Below are positions 1 to 10,377 of a DNA stretch of 41,080 bases, piece after piece. The stretch's first letter is position 1. Every line of letters starts with the position of its first letter. The notes beneath the pieces were generated by a model. The model was not told the origin of the DNA. It saw nothing but the letters and a program-made list of their open reading frames with translations, and searched no databases. The position numbers and the translations under genes were made by a program. The stretch is from Bacillota bacterium. Lineage in GTDB: Bacteria; Bacillota; Clostridia; Peptostreptococcales; Anaerovoracaceae. The DNA is taken from contig JAFUQN010000021.1 in assembly GCA_017472365.1 (NCBI GenBank), positions 1 to 41,080 on the forward strand, written 5' to 3'.

Positions 1-795
1 GGTCTTTGTATTTTCGATCATGTGATCCATGTTGGACATACCGCTGAGGATCATGGTCACACCGGGGACTTCCTGTAAAAATCTCAGTGCCCATGCGGTG
101 GCGGATTCTTCCGGCCGCAGCTGCGCCAGCTTCAGTTCCTGTGCTTCGTTCAACTTGGACAGCTTTCCACCGCGAACCGGTTCCATGACCCAGATGGGAA
201 TATTGTATTCATTTAAGATCTCACACTTTTCCTTGGCCTGCTGTAAGGTCCAGTCCAGGTAGTTCAGCTGAATCTGACAGAATTCCATGTCCTCTCCGCA
301 GATTTCCAGGAACTTTCTCAGCGTTTCCGGACGAGCATGGGTGGAGAAGCCCAGATGCTTGATCTTACCCAGGCGCTTCTGTTCCTTAAAATAATCCAGG
401 ATTCCCCACTGGGGATCCAGATAAACGTCCATGGAATTTTCATATACGTTATGTAACAAGTAGAAATCAAAATATTCTACGCCGCACTTTTCCAGCTGTT
501 CTTCAAAAATCGCCTTGGGATCGTACACAGAGGCAACCTGGTGCCCAGGATACTTGTCCGCCAGGTAGAAGCTTTCGCGGGGGTACTTCGCCAGCGCACG
601 ACCGATAACGCGTTCGGAGTTCCCGCCGTGATACGGATACGCGGTATCGAAGTAATTCACGCCCTGTTCCATGGCCCAGTCGGTCATTTTATGTACCTGA
701 GGCTCGTCGATGGAACCGTCTTCATTCAGCGGGAGACGCATGGTCCCGAATCCCAGCTGAGACAGTTTCTTATCCTGAAAATCAATGTAAATCAT
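1..795 (-). CDS. Aldo/keto reductase (C-terminus outside window)
   Basis: NAD(P)H-dependent oxidoreductase of the aldo/keto reductase superfamily, here 265 residues with the 3' end cut by the window edge. The N-terminus reads MIYIDFQDKKLSQLGFGTMR. The AKR signature FDTAYPYHGG near residues 50-60 gives the conserved Asp and catalytic Tyr, ADKYPG gives the Lys and YLLHNV the His of the tetrad. Members of this subgroup are usually about 380 residues and often end in a ferredoxin-like Cys cluster, which cannot be checked here. The start ATG at 795 follows an AAGGAGAGAG Shine-Dalgarno. It is divergent from the radical SAM gene. The substrate cannot be told from sequence. Confidence 0.93.
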   Translation of the reverse strand, partial: MIYIDFQDKKLSQLGFGTMRLPLNEDGSIDEPQVHKMTDWAMEQGVNYFDTAYPYHGGNSERVIGRALAKYPRESFYLADKYPGHQVASVYDPKAIFEEQLEKCGVEYFDFYLLHNVYENSMDVYLDPQWGILDYFKEQKRLGKIKHLGFSTHARPETLRKFLEICGEDMEFCQIQLNYLDWTLQQAKEKCEILNEYNIPIWVMEPVRGGKLSKLNEAQELKLAQLRPEESATAWALRFLQEVPGVTMILSGMSNMDHMIENTKT

Positions 796-850
796 ATTCT
801 CTCTCCTTATCAGCTATCAGCGCTTTACAGCTAAAATAATCTCAATCCCT

Positions 851-880
851 ATTCTACCACATTTTCATCTTTATTGTGCA
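851..880 (-). promoter_or_regulatory. Candidate promoter of the aldo/keto reductase
   Basis: On the minus strand a -35 like TGCACA (875-880) lies 18 bp from a -10 TAGAAT (851-856), about 55 bp upstream of the start codon. The -35 match is moderate. Confidence 0.35.
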
Positions 881-886
881 TCTTTA

Positions 887-895
887 TGATATACT
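887..895 (+). promoter_or_regulatory. Candidate extended -10 of the radical SAM gene
   Basis: TGATATACT is an extended -10 (TGn followed by TATACT) 25 bp ahead of the ATG. No good -35 is visible 17 bp upstream. The leader would be very short. Confidence 0.35.
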
Positions 896-919
896 GGATT
901 GGAACATTGGAGGTATTTT

Positions 920-1777
920 ATGCGCTTTCGTAAAATCTATCTGGAAATATCCAATCTCTGTAACTTACAATGCGAATTCTGTCCCGGAACGAAGCGGGCT
1001 CACCGCCGCGTAACAGTGGAGGAAATGAAGGTGCTCCTTCCCAAGCTTCGTCCCTACACAGACTTTTTATATTTTCACCTGATGGGTGAACCTTTATCCC
1101 ATCCTGATCTGGCTCAGTTTTTGGACATGGCCGGTGAACACGGCTTCAAGGTGATTCTGACTACCAACGGTACGCTCCTGAAGCGGACCCAGAACATTCT
1201 TCTCAACGCTCCGGCTCTCCACAAGGTCAACGTATCGCTCCATTCCTTCGAAGCCAACGACATCACCATCCCCTTTACACAATATCTGGATGAATGTTTC
1301 GAATTCGGGAAAACTGCTGAAAACAAAAAGATCGTCATCTACCGTCTGTGGAATGTGGGCGGTGCTGACGAACGAAACGGCGAAATCTTTGACCGGATGA
1401 AACTGCACTTCCCGGAACCCTGGGCCCATGACCGCCGTGGAAAGCGCATTGGTGAAAAAATCTACTGGGAATTCGGTGAAAAGTTCGACTGGCCCGATTT
1501 GTCCGCTCCCGTCCTCGACCCCAACATCGCCTGTTACGGACTCCGTGACCAGCTGGGCGTCCTCTGCGATGGAACGGTGGTACCCTGTTGTCTGGACCAC
1601 GAGGGCGATATTCCTTTGGGAAACCTTTTTGAAGAATCTTTAGATGCGATCCTTACCTCTCCCCGGGCAGCTGCCATCTTCGATGGCTTCATGAACGGCC
1701 GGGCGGTGGAACCGCTCTGTCAGCGCTGCGGCTACGCCCAGCGATTCCGTATCACCTGCGAAAAAGCCGAAGGCTGA
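920..1777 (+). CDS. Radical SAM/SPASM-domain protein
   Basis: A 285-residue radical SAM enzyme. The CxxxCxxC motif CNLQCEFC (Cys14, Cys18, Cys21) binds the S-adenosylmethionine-cleaving [4Fe-4S] cluster, and MGEPLSHP is the usual GE-type SAM contact. The C-terminal Cys clusters, GVLCDGTVVPCC and CQRCGYAQRFRITC, form a SPASM-like domain that should hold an auxiliary Fe-S cluster. SPASM proteins modify peptides or act as activases, but no precursor peptide gene lies nearby, so the substrate is unknown. I chose ATG 920 over an upstream TTG (899) because GGAGG at 909-913 is correctly spaced for it. It is a single gene closed by the terminator at 1800. Confidence 0.9.
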   Translation: MRFRKIYLEISNLCNLQCEFCPGTKRAHRRVTVEEMKVLLPKLRPYTDFLYFHLMGEPLSHPDLAQFLDMAGEHGFKVILTTNGTLLKRTQNILLNAPALHKVNVSLHSFEANDITIPFTQYLDECFEFGKTAENKKIVIYRLWNVGGADERNGEIFDRMKLHFPEPWAHDRRGKRIGEKIYWEFGEKFDWPDLSAPVLDPNIACYGLRDQLGVLCDGTVVPCCLDHEGDIPLGNLFEESLDAILTSPRAAAIFDGFMNGRAVEPLCQRCGYAQRFRITCEKAEG

Positions 1778-1799
1778 TTGCCTTAATCACGAGTATAAG

Positions 1800-1836
1800 A
1801 AAAGACCCCGATCCTGACGGACCGGGGTCTTTTTTA
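1800..1836. terminator. Bidirectional intrinsic terminator
   Basis: AAAAGACCCCG pairs with CGGGGTCTTTT around a 12-nt loop, with T-runs leaving on both strands. It ends the radical SAM gene on the plus strand. It is also the first terminator met by nifJ transcripts on the minus strand, which gives nifJ a 3' UTR of about 160 nt. Confidence 0.85.
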
Positions 1837-1895
1837 TTGCTTATATTTCAGGTTCTGTGGCAAACAGTAACTACTTCGTCGGCTTTTTGTAAGCT

Positions 1896-1982
1896 CTGAC
1901 TTCGGCTTCGCCTCGTCAATCGCTAACAAAAGTGCGACATCTGACCTACCACTGTTCTGTCTTCGCCTATGGCTCGACAATC
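1896..1982. repeat. Imperfect direct repeat pair in nifJ 3' region
   Basis: Two 26-bp units, at 1896-1921 and 1957-1982, share 20 of 26 positions (CTGnCTTCGnCT...CTCGnCAATC). A shorter related piece lies near 1871. They fall in the non-coding stretch between the terminator and the nifJ stop codon. Confidence 0.5.
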
Positions 1983-1996
1983 ACAGGGTTAGGTCA

Positions 1997-5518
<3,522 letters not shown>

Positions 5519-5601
5519 TTTAGTTCCTCCTGAAATATTTAAAAAACTTTAATAAGTGCCTTGATAAAACAAAAGCAAAGCAAGGTCCTCATACATTATC
5601 G

Positions 5602-5630
5602 ATTTTATCACGATTTCTTCATATTGTCCA
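5602..5630 (-). promoter_or_regulatory. nifJ promoter
   Basis: Minus strand: -35 TGGACA (5625-5630), a 17-bp spacer, and the extended -10 TGATAAAAT with its hexamer at 5602-5607. The predicted start is near 5595, leaving a leader of about 77 nt. Confidence 0.65.
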
Positions 5631-5638
5631 TTGAACAA
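5624..5638. promoter_or_regulatory. Dyad overlapping the nifJ -35
   Basis: TTGTCCATTGAACAA is a near-perfect 15-bp inverted repeat (one G-T position) that covers the nifJ -35. A protein bound here would block or contact RNA polymerase. The neighbouring LysR regulator or a redox repressor are possible ligands. Confidence 0.45.
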
Positions 5639-5689
5639 CCACATCATTTTTTGTTTTTTTGCATTTTCGGACATTCTACGAAGGCCGTC

Positions 5690-5776
5690 AAAAAAAATAG
5701 TTTCGCTCCGAAATATTTTCGGTTTCCCGGCAATCCCGCCGAAGGCGGTTGCCCCAAGCGCTGATTTGATTCAAAT
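5690..5776. other. Structured part of the 358-bp nifJ-lysR intergenic region
   Basis: No credible ORF. It holds three dyads: CCGAAATATTTTCGG (5709-5723), GGCAATCCCGCCgaaGGCGGTTGCC (5729-5753) and ATTTGATTCAAAT (5764-5776). On the minus strand a short stem, TTTCGgagCGAAA, is followed by CTATTTTTTTT, which looks like a weak intrinsic terminator lying upstream of the nifJ promoter. It could end a small RNA or stop readthrough; I see no convincing promoter for such an RNA. Confidence 0.4.
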
Positions 5777-5805
5777 TTCATCGTTGTCCTTACGCGGCTT
5801 TCATA

Positions 5806-5834
5806 TTGACATTACTTATCAAAAACATTAACAT
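5806..5834 (+). promoter_or_regulatory. Promoter of the LysR-family gene
   Basis: A perfect -35 TTGACA (5806-5811), a 17-bp spacer and a weaker -10 TAACAT (5829-5834). Confidence 0.55.
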
Positions 5835-5846
5835 TTCATTAATCTA

Positions 5847-5861
5847 ATAAGTTTTGATTAT
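5847..5861. promoter_or_regulatory. LysR-type box (T-N11-A dyad)
   Basis: ATAAGTTTTGATTAT is a dyad of the ATAA-N7-TTAT form and contains the T-N11-A core typical of LysR-family sites. It lies between the promoter and the Shine-Dalgarno of the regulator gene, a position that suits autorepression. Confidence 0.45.
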
Positions 5862-5876
5862 AAGATAGGAGTTCCC

Positions 5877-6824
5877 ATGGATATCAAAGCGTTTGAATAT
5901 GTGTCAGCTATCGTCAAACACGGAAGTCTGTCCAAAGCCGCAGACGAACTTTACATAAGCCAGCCTGCCCTGAGCCAGTACATCACGAAACTGGAACAGA
6001 CACTGAACATTCAGTTGTTTTCCCGTCAGGGAAGAAAGCTAAAACTGACTCCTGCCGGTGAAATCTTTATGCAAGACGGTTCGCACATCCTGAACCTGTA
6101 TTCCAATATGTGCCGTCGTCTTTCCGATGTGGATAACGGCGAAATCATTCATATCCATCTGGGGATTTCCCAATTCTATGGTCGTTTTTATCTCCCCTAT
6201 ATTCTCCCGGAATTTTTGCGGTCGCACCCCAATGTGAGGTTCTCGATTACGGAAGCACTGACCGGTGATTTGGAAGAAATGCTCCGTTCCGGGAAACTGG
6301 ATGCCTGCATGATTCCTATGTACATACTGGACGACAAACTGACTTATCACGTCATTCATCACGAAGAAATGATGATGGCGATCCCTTCAGATTCTCCCGT
6401 CAATGCGTTGGCTTTCCCTATGGAAACCGGTCCCGCGATCCGTCTCAATGATTTAAGAAACGAAGATTTCATCATGTTGTCCGGGACTCAGAAATTTTCC
6501 TCCATGGCTCAGAAACTTTGCGAGGACAGCGGCTTTCATCCAAACGTGATCTGCGAGGTGACCAACTGGGATACTTTGAACCTCCTGGTCCAGCAGGGAT
6601 TGGGGATCGGCTTCGTTTCCAACCTGATTTCCTCCGGGCCTAAACTTCCCGATTCTCCGAACTATTACCGGATCGACTCTAAGCATGGTATTCTTCGTCC
6701 CTACGGAATCGTCCACAACAAAGGTGAAGAGTCCCCTCTTGTACTGGAATTCGTGGATTATGTCCGCTCACTGGCAGAAAAAAAGGCGATACCCAATGTA
6801 TCGCCGCTGTCACTATATGCATAA
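5877..6824 (+). CDS. LysR-family transcriptional regulator
   Basis: 315-residue one-component regulator. The N-terminal winged helix-turn-helix is clear: GSLSKAADELYISQPALSQY (residues 17-36), then KLEQTLNIQLFSR and LTPAGEIF. Residues of about 90-300 form the periplasmic-binding-protein-like effector domain, whose ligand cannot be told. ATG 5877 follows AGGAG at 5867-5871. LysR genes usually control the divergent neighbour, so nifJ is the first candidate target; the convergent peptidase genes are the alternative. Closed by the terminator at 6861. Confidence 0.93.
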   Translation: MDIKAFEYVSAIVKHGSLSKAADELYISQPALSQYITKLEQTLNIQLFSRQGRKLKLTPAGEIFMQDGSHILNLYSNMCRRLSDVDNGEIIHIHLGISQFYGRFYLPYILPEFLRSHPNVRFSITEALTGDLEEMLRSGKLDACMIPMYILDDKLTYHVIHHEEMMMAIPSDSPVNALAFPMETGPAIRLNDLRNEDFIMLSGTQKFSSMAQKLCEDSGFHPNVICEVTNWDTLNLLVQQGLGIGFVSNLISSGPKLPDSPNYYRIDSKHGILRPYGIVHNKGEESPLVLEFVDYVRSLAEKKAIPNVSPLSLYA

Positions 6825-6860
6825 TTGTTTATCCATCGAATTCACAGATCCGATGACGCA

Positions 6861-6894
6861 AACAGGCTGCCGAAAGATCAGCAGCCTGTTTTTT
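6861..6894 (+). terminator. Terminator after the LysR gene
   Basis: AACAGGCTGC pairs with GCAGCCTGTT around a 10-nt loop and runs into TTTTTT. On the minus strand the T-run is too short to serve the convergent peptidase gene well. Confidence 0.85.
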
Positions 6895-6926
6895 ATATTG
6901 TTGTGTGCGTGAGAAGGACTTCAATT

Positions 6927-8126
6927 TTATTCCGCAACACCGCAGAACTGAGCGGCGATGTTCGCATACAGAGATACGAAATTGTAAATCTGTTCAATGG
7001 CGATATGTTCATCCTTCGTGTGAGAATTCGGTAACGCACCGGGGCCGAAAACAACGGTCGGAATTTTTCCGAACGTAGACAGAACACCGGCGTCAGACCA
7101 ACCTCTGGTTCTGCAGAGCGGAATTTCTTCCACATTCAGAAATTCTCCCAGAACACTGTATACGGTCTGAACGATTCTGGAATCCGGTTCCGGGATCAAC
7201 GGTGCATGGACCAGCTTGTTCATCTGACCGTTGGGCATCAAAGACAATGTAGCCTTGAACTTGGGATCTTCTTCATGAAGCTGATCGATGATTTCCTGGT
7301 ATTCCGCCATGACGGTTTCCACGGTTTCACCGGGAACGTAACGGCGGTCGAACTGAATGGTGCAGTGACCGGCCACAGTACTTACCTGATCGCCGCCGAA
7401 GATCTTGCCGTAGTTCATGATCGCCGGACCCATGTATTCGTTTCCACGACTGTTAATCTTCGGAACCAGCTCTGTCTGGATCCGCTCGATCAGGCGGGCT
7501 CCCATTTGGATGGCATTGACACCCAGGTGGGCCTGTCCGCCGTGCATGGTGATCCCTTCCACATCCATCTGGATCCATTCCAGGCCACGATGACCGATGG
7601 ATACTTCGTAGCCAGAGGGTTCCCCGACGATTGCCCCGTCGGCCTGTCCGCCGTTCAGTACGAAAGCCTCAGTACCGTCGCTTTCTTCTTCTTCGCCGAC
7701 AACTGCGGTGAACAACAGGTCACCCTTCAGCTTCAGACCGGACTTTTTGATGGCGTTCATGGCGGTGATCATGGAAGCCAACGCGCCCTTCATGTCGTTT
7801 CCACCGCGGCCCCAAATATAACCGTCCTTGATGAATGCTTCATAAGGTTCGATAATCATGTCGTAGGGAGATACGGTATCCATGTGACCATTCAGTAACA
7901 GAGTCGGACCGTCACCTTCCCCTCTCAGCCATACATTCACGTTGAAACGCTTTCCCTGAACGTAAACCTTTTCACATTCGAAGCCCAAGCCGGTGCAATA
8001 CTCGTACACGAATTCTCCCATGGCAGCTTCTCTGTCCTCCACGTCTTTGTGGCTGGGGATCTGAATCATCTTCTGTAATAAAGAAACGACTTCCTCTTCG
8101 GAATAAAACTCTTTAAAATCGATCAT
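6927..8126 (-). CDS. M20-family metallopeptidase (ArgE/DapE type), copy 1
   Basis: 399-residue cytoplasmic zinc hydrolase of the M20/ArgE-DapE-carboxypeptidase G2 superfamily, removing acyl groups or splitting small peptides. Metal ligands are visible as LNGHMDTV (His, Asp), GGNDMKG (Asp), VVGEEEESDG (Glu-Glu catalytic base and ligand), VGEPSG (Glu) and a late His in PNSHTKDEH. IGHRGLEW and FDRRYVPGET match the dimerisation (lid) domain region. ATG 8126 follows GGAGG. It is a paralogue of the next gene and has its own promoter between the two. The substrate is not determinable; N-acyl amino acid or dipeptide are both possible. Confidence 0.9.
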   Translation of the reverse strand: MIDFKEFYSEEEVVSLLQKMIQIPSHKDVEDREAAMGEFVYEYCTGLGFECEKVYVQGKRFNVNVWLRGEGDGPTLLLNGHMDTVSPYDMIIEPYEAFIKDGYIWGRGGNDMKGALASMITAMNAIKKSGLKLKGDLLFTAVVGEEEESDGTEAFVLNGGQADGAIVGEPSGYEVSIGHRGLEWIQMDVEGITMHGGQAHLGVNAIQMGARLIERIQTELVPKINSRGNEYMGPAIMNYGKIFGGDQVSTVAGHCTIQFDRRYVPGETVETVMAEYQEIIDQLHEEDPKFKATLSLMPNGQMNKLVHAPLIPEPDSRIVQTVYSVLGEFLNVEEIPLCRTRGWSDAGVLSTFGKIPTVVFGPGALPNSHTKDEHIAIEQIYNFVSLYANIAAQFCGVAE

Positions 8127-8164
8127 GGAATTACCTCCGCTTATATTAGATATACACTACCTTC

Positions 8165-8193
8165 AATATAATTGGGATTTCAACCAATGTAAA
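8165..8193 (-). promoter_or_regulatory. Promoter of M20 peptidase copy 1
   Basis: -35 TTTACA (8188-8193), 17-bp spacer, -10 TATATT (8165-8170). The spacer carries the inverted repeat ATTGGgatttcaaCCAAT (8171-8188), a possible operator. Confidence 0.6.
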
Positions 8194-8222
8194 CTATGAT
8201 GTAACAATACAGTATATAAGTT

Positions 8223-9398
8223 TTACTTATATACTCCGCACAGTTCCTTCGCTATAACCTTATAGATTTCCGCCGCACGATACAATTCCTTCTTACTGAT
8301 CCGTTCGTGGATCGAATGGGCCACCGACAGTTCCCCCGGTCCCATGACGATGCACTGACTCTTCGTTCCCGCGGCCATAAATCCGGCGTCGCTCCAGGCC
8401 GGGAAGTTCGTCAGCACCGGTTCCACACCAGTTCCGGCAACCGCGGCTTCCGCTGCTCTCACCAGCGGAGAAGTTTCTTCCGTACAGAAGGGAATGTGAG
8501 GCAGTGTAGTTCCTTCGAATACATCGCGGACCTCTGCAGTGAACTTGGGATCTTCCGCATGGAGCTGATCCACCAGTTCCTGAAGTTCTGCATAGACCTG
8601 TTCGATGGTCTCACTGGTCAGGCACCGTCTGTCCAGTCGGATCTTACAGTAGTCCGCCACCGTACTGGGCTGATCCCCGCCGGTGATGGTACCGATATTC
8701 AACGTAGCCTGTCCCAGAATCGGATGAGTACGTTCTTTTAGTTTCGAAAGATATTCATTCTCCAATTTATGCAGGAATCGTCCAGCCATCATGATGGCGT
8801 TGATCCCATTATCCTGATCTCCGCCGTGAACTTTCTTTCCCTTGAAGATCACATCGATCCATTCTAAGCCTTTATGTCCTAACGCGATCTTCATATCTGT
8901 GGGTTCGCCGATGACAGCGTAGGTCGCTTCCGGTCCCGTTTCAATCAGACTTCTGGTTCCGATACCGGCCTCTTCTTCATCAGCGACACCGCAGAAAATC
9001 AAATCCCCTTTCAGCTTCGTTCCACTGCTTTTCAGTTCCGCCATGGCATACATCATGGAAGCCAGCGGTCCCTTCATATCACAGGTTCCGCGACCATAGA
9101 TGTATTCTTCATCTTCCCTTGGTTCAAAAGCTTGTTCGAAATCATATGCCGGTACTGTATCCAGATGTCCCGTCAGAAGTAAGGACGGACTGGTTTCCCG
9201 TTCTTCGCCTTCCAAAACAGCGAATACATTATACCGTCCCGGTTCGATCTCCCTGCGCCAGGTGGTGATCCCCAGCCCCTCAAAAAACTTCAGAACATAC
9301 GCCGATATTTCTTCTTCCTGGCGATCCATAAAAGAATAACTCTTGATCGCCACCATTTCTTTTGTCAGTGTTACCGGATCCATGCTCAACCTTCTCAT
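8223..9398 (-). CDS. M20-family metallopeptidase (ArgE/DapE type), copy 2
   Basis: 391-residue paralogue of the neighbouring M20 enzyme, with the same ligand set: LTGHLDTVPAYDF, GRGTCDMKGPLASMM, VADEEEAG, VIGEPTDM and a late His in LSVAHSIHE. Shared blocks (GHKGLEW versus GHRGLEW, GDQPSTVA versus GDQVSTVA, DQLHAEDPKF versus DQLHEEDPKF) show that the pair arose by tandem duplication and then diverged. Start ATG 9398 (MRRLSMDP) has GAGGAG six bases upstream. It lies 33 bp after the terminator of the HEPN gene, so it either has a promoter overlapping that hairpin or depends on readthrough. Confidence 0.9.
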   Translation of the reverse strand: MRRLSMDPVTLTKEMVAIKSYSFMDRQEEEISAYVLKFFEGLGITTWRREIEPGRYNVFAVLEGEERETSPSLLLTGHLDTVPAYDFEQAFEPREDEEYIYGRGTCDMKGPLASMMYAMAELKSSGTKLKGDLIFCGVADEEEAGIGTRSLIETGPEATYAVIGEPTDMKIALGHKGLEWIDVIFKGKKVHGGDQDNGINAIMMAGRFLHKLENEYLSKLKERTHPILGQATLNIGTITGGDQPSTVADYCKIRLDRRCLTSETIEQVYAELQELVDQLHAEDPKFTAEVRDVFEGTTLPHIPFCTEETSPLVRAAEAAVAGTGVEPVLTNFPAWSDAGFMAAGTKSQCIVMGPGELSVAHSIHERISKKELYRAAEIYKVIAKELCGVYK

Positions 9399-9426
9399 AA
9401 GATGCTCCTCTATTCTTCTTAATTAC

Positions 9427-9465
9427 AGAAAACCTCTGAGCATTGATTTTACAATACTCAGAGGT
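9427..9465 (-). terminator. Terminator/attenuator after the HEPN gene
   Basis: On the minus strand ACCTCTGAGTATTG pairs with CAATGCTCAGAGGT with one mismatch, followed by TTTTCTGTAATT. The T-run is short, so some readthrough into the M20 gene is plausible. Confidence 0.7.
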
Positions 9466-9485
9466 CCACAATCAAACTTCTGAAA

Positions 9486-9899
9486 TTATAATTGGGACAT
9501 TATATCCGCAATATATTTACTGACTTGTTGAAAAACATATTTCGCATTATCAATCTGTTCCTGTGTCTCAAGTTTACTTGCAATAAACATATCATCATAA
9601 TCAGATGCATTCCGAATCGTAAATGCGGATCCAATCATCTGAGACACCCCAACCGGAATTAGTCCTTCTTTTATGAATAGTCTTCGGAACTCTGCGATAA
9701 CACCACTGTGTTTGGAAGAATCCACATTGACTAAAGCTAATGCAGAACGCATAGAGTGAAAGATGGAATAATACGCTCTGTTGTTGGCTGCACGATAATG
9801 GCCATCCTCATACAACTCCATGGCACTCTCTAAATCTTCTTCAGCACGTTCCAATCTATACAGTGCATAATCCTTTTGTTGTTGTGTGACATTAAGCAA
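9486..9899 (-). CDS. HEPN-domain protein (putative RNase toxin of a MNT/HEPN pair)
   Basis: 137-residue all-helical HEPN protein. The HEPN active-site motif R-x(4-6)-H is seen in RAYYSIFH (Arg41, His48), inside the common NNRAYYSIFHSMR helix. Proteins of this type are RNases paired with a minimal nucleotidyltransferase. The known partner mechanism, adenylylation of a Tyr in R-x4-H-x-Y, may not apply directly, because the residue two after His48 is Met, not Tyr; Tyr43 and Tyr44 lie within the motif. Its start at 9899 overlaps the end of the nucleotidyltransferase gene by 8 bp, so the two are translationally coupled, antitoxin first. Confidence 0.85.
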   Translation of the reverse strand: MLNVTQQQKDYALYRLERAEEDLESAMELYEDGHYRAANNRAYYSIFHSMRSALALVNVDSSKHSGVIAEFRRLFIKEGLIPVGVSQMIGSAFTIRNASDYDDMFIASKLETQEQIDNAKYVFQQVSKYIADIMSQL

Positions 9900-10227
9900 T
9901 CTTCACACCTTCTCTCTGCACATTCTGATAAAAGGCGGACACCGAAAGATAGTTCTCATATACATCATAACTTTGAAGAACCGGAGCCAGAACAACTTCA
10001 TATTCCAAATCCAAACGATCAGCCATGGAGAAAATCTTCCTGCGTTCTTCTGACAATTGTTCTCTGGAAACATTCATCAAAAGCAAGAGATCAATATCGC
10101 TATCGTCTTGATAATCACCTCTGGCACAAGAGCCGTACAAGATCACCGCATGTAACTTGTCACCATAAATTCTTCCTGCCTCTTCCGCAAACTTTTCAGC
10201 AACCAGTCTGATTTTTTCTTCACTCAT
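9892..10227 (-). CDS. Minimal nucleotidyltransferase (MNT) antitoxin
   Basis: 111-residue protein of the DNA polymerase beta-like nucleotidyltransferase fold. The signature LYGSCARGDYQDDSDIDLLL gives Gly32-Ser33 and the metal-binding Asp44 and Asp46, so the catalytic set looks intact. MNT proteins of this kind neutralise HEPN RNases by AMP transfer to the toxin. I take ATG 10227 (MSEEK) as start: AGGAGG is 8 bases away, whereas the in-frame GTG at 10236 lies against the same Shine-Dalgarno. First gene of a two-gene operon with the HEPN gene. Confidence 0.87.
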   Translation of the reverse strand: MSEEKIRLVAEKFAEEAGRIYGDKLHAVILYGSCARGDYQDDSDIDLLLLMNVSREQLSEERRKIFSMADRLDLEYEVVLAPVLQSYDVYENYLSVSAFYQNVQREGVKIA

Positions 10228-10267
10228 CGTTTCCACCTCCTTTCACAAATATTCTCTCATTATTGAT

Positions 10268-10297
10268 AGTATATCACAAACCTCAATATTTCATCAA
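10268..10297 (-). promoter_or_regulatory. Promoter of the MNT/HEPN operon
   Basis: -35 TTGATG (10292-10297), 18-bp spacer, extended -10 TGATATACT with its hexamer at 10268-10273. Confidence 0.6.
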
Positions 10298-10316
10298 TTA
10301 GTATTACTACAAAGTA

Positions 10317-10343
10317 AAAAGCACCCGAAATTCGGGTGCTTTT
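10317..10343 (-). terminator. rpsB-tsf operon terminator
   Basis: A 13-bp-arm palindrome, AAAAGCACCCGAA-N-TTCGGGTGCTTTT, with a T-run on the minus strand. The half GAAATTCnGGTGCTTT is repeated at 10357-10372, between the tsf stop and this hairpin, 15 of 16 bases identical and 30 bp apart. It looks like a decayed duplicate of the terminator arm. Confidence 0.85.
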
Positions 10344-10377
10344 AAATGTCAGTTTTGAAATTCAGGTGCTTTACAAA

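Noticed and set aside
899-919. Upstream TTG start for the radical SAM gene
   Set aside because: The GGAGG site lies downstream of it and fits ATG 920; the extra seven residues are not conserved-looking.
9280-9471. 63-codon minus-strand ORF at the start of M20 copy 2
   Set aside because: It overlaps the real start and the terminator hairpin, has no ribosome site and no domain.
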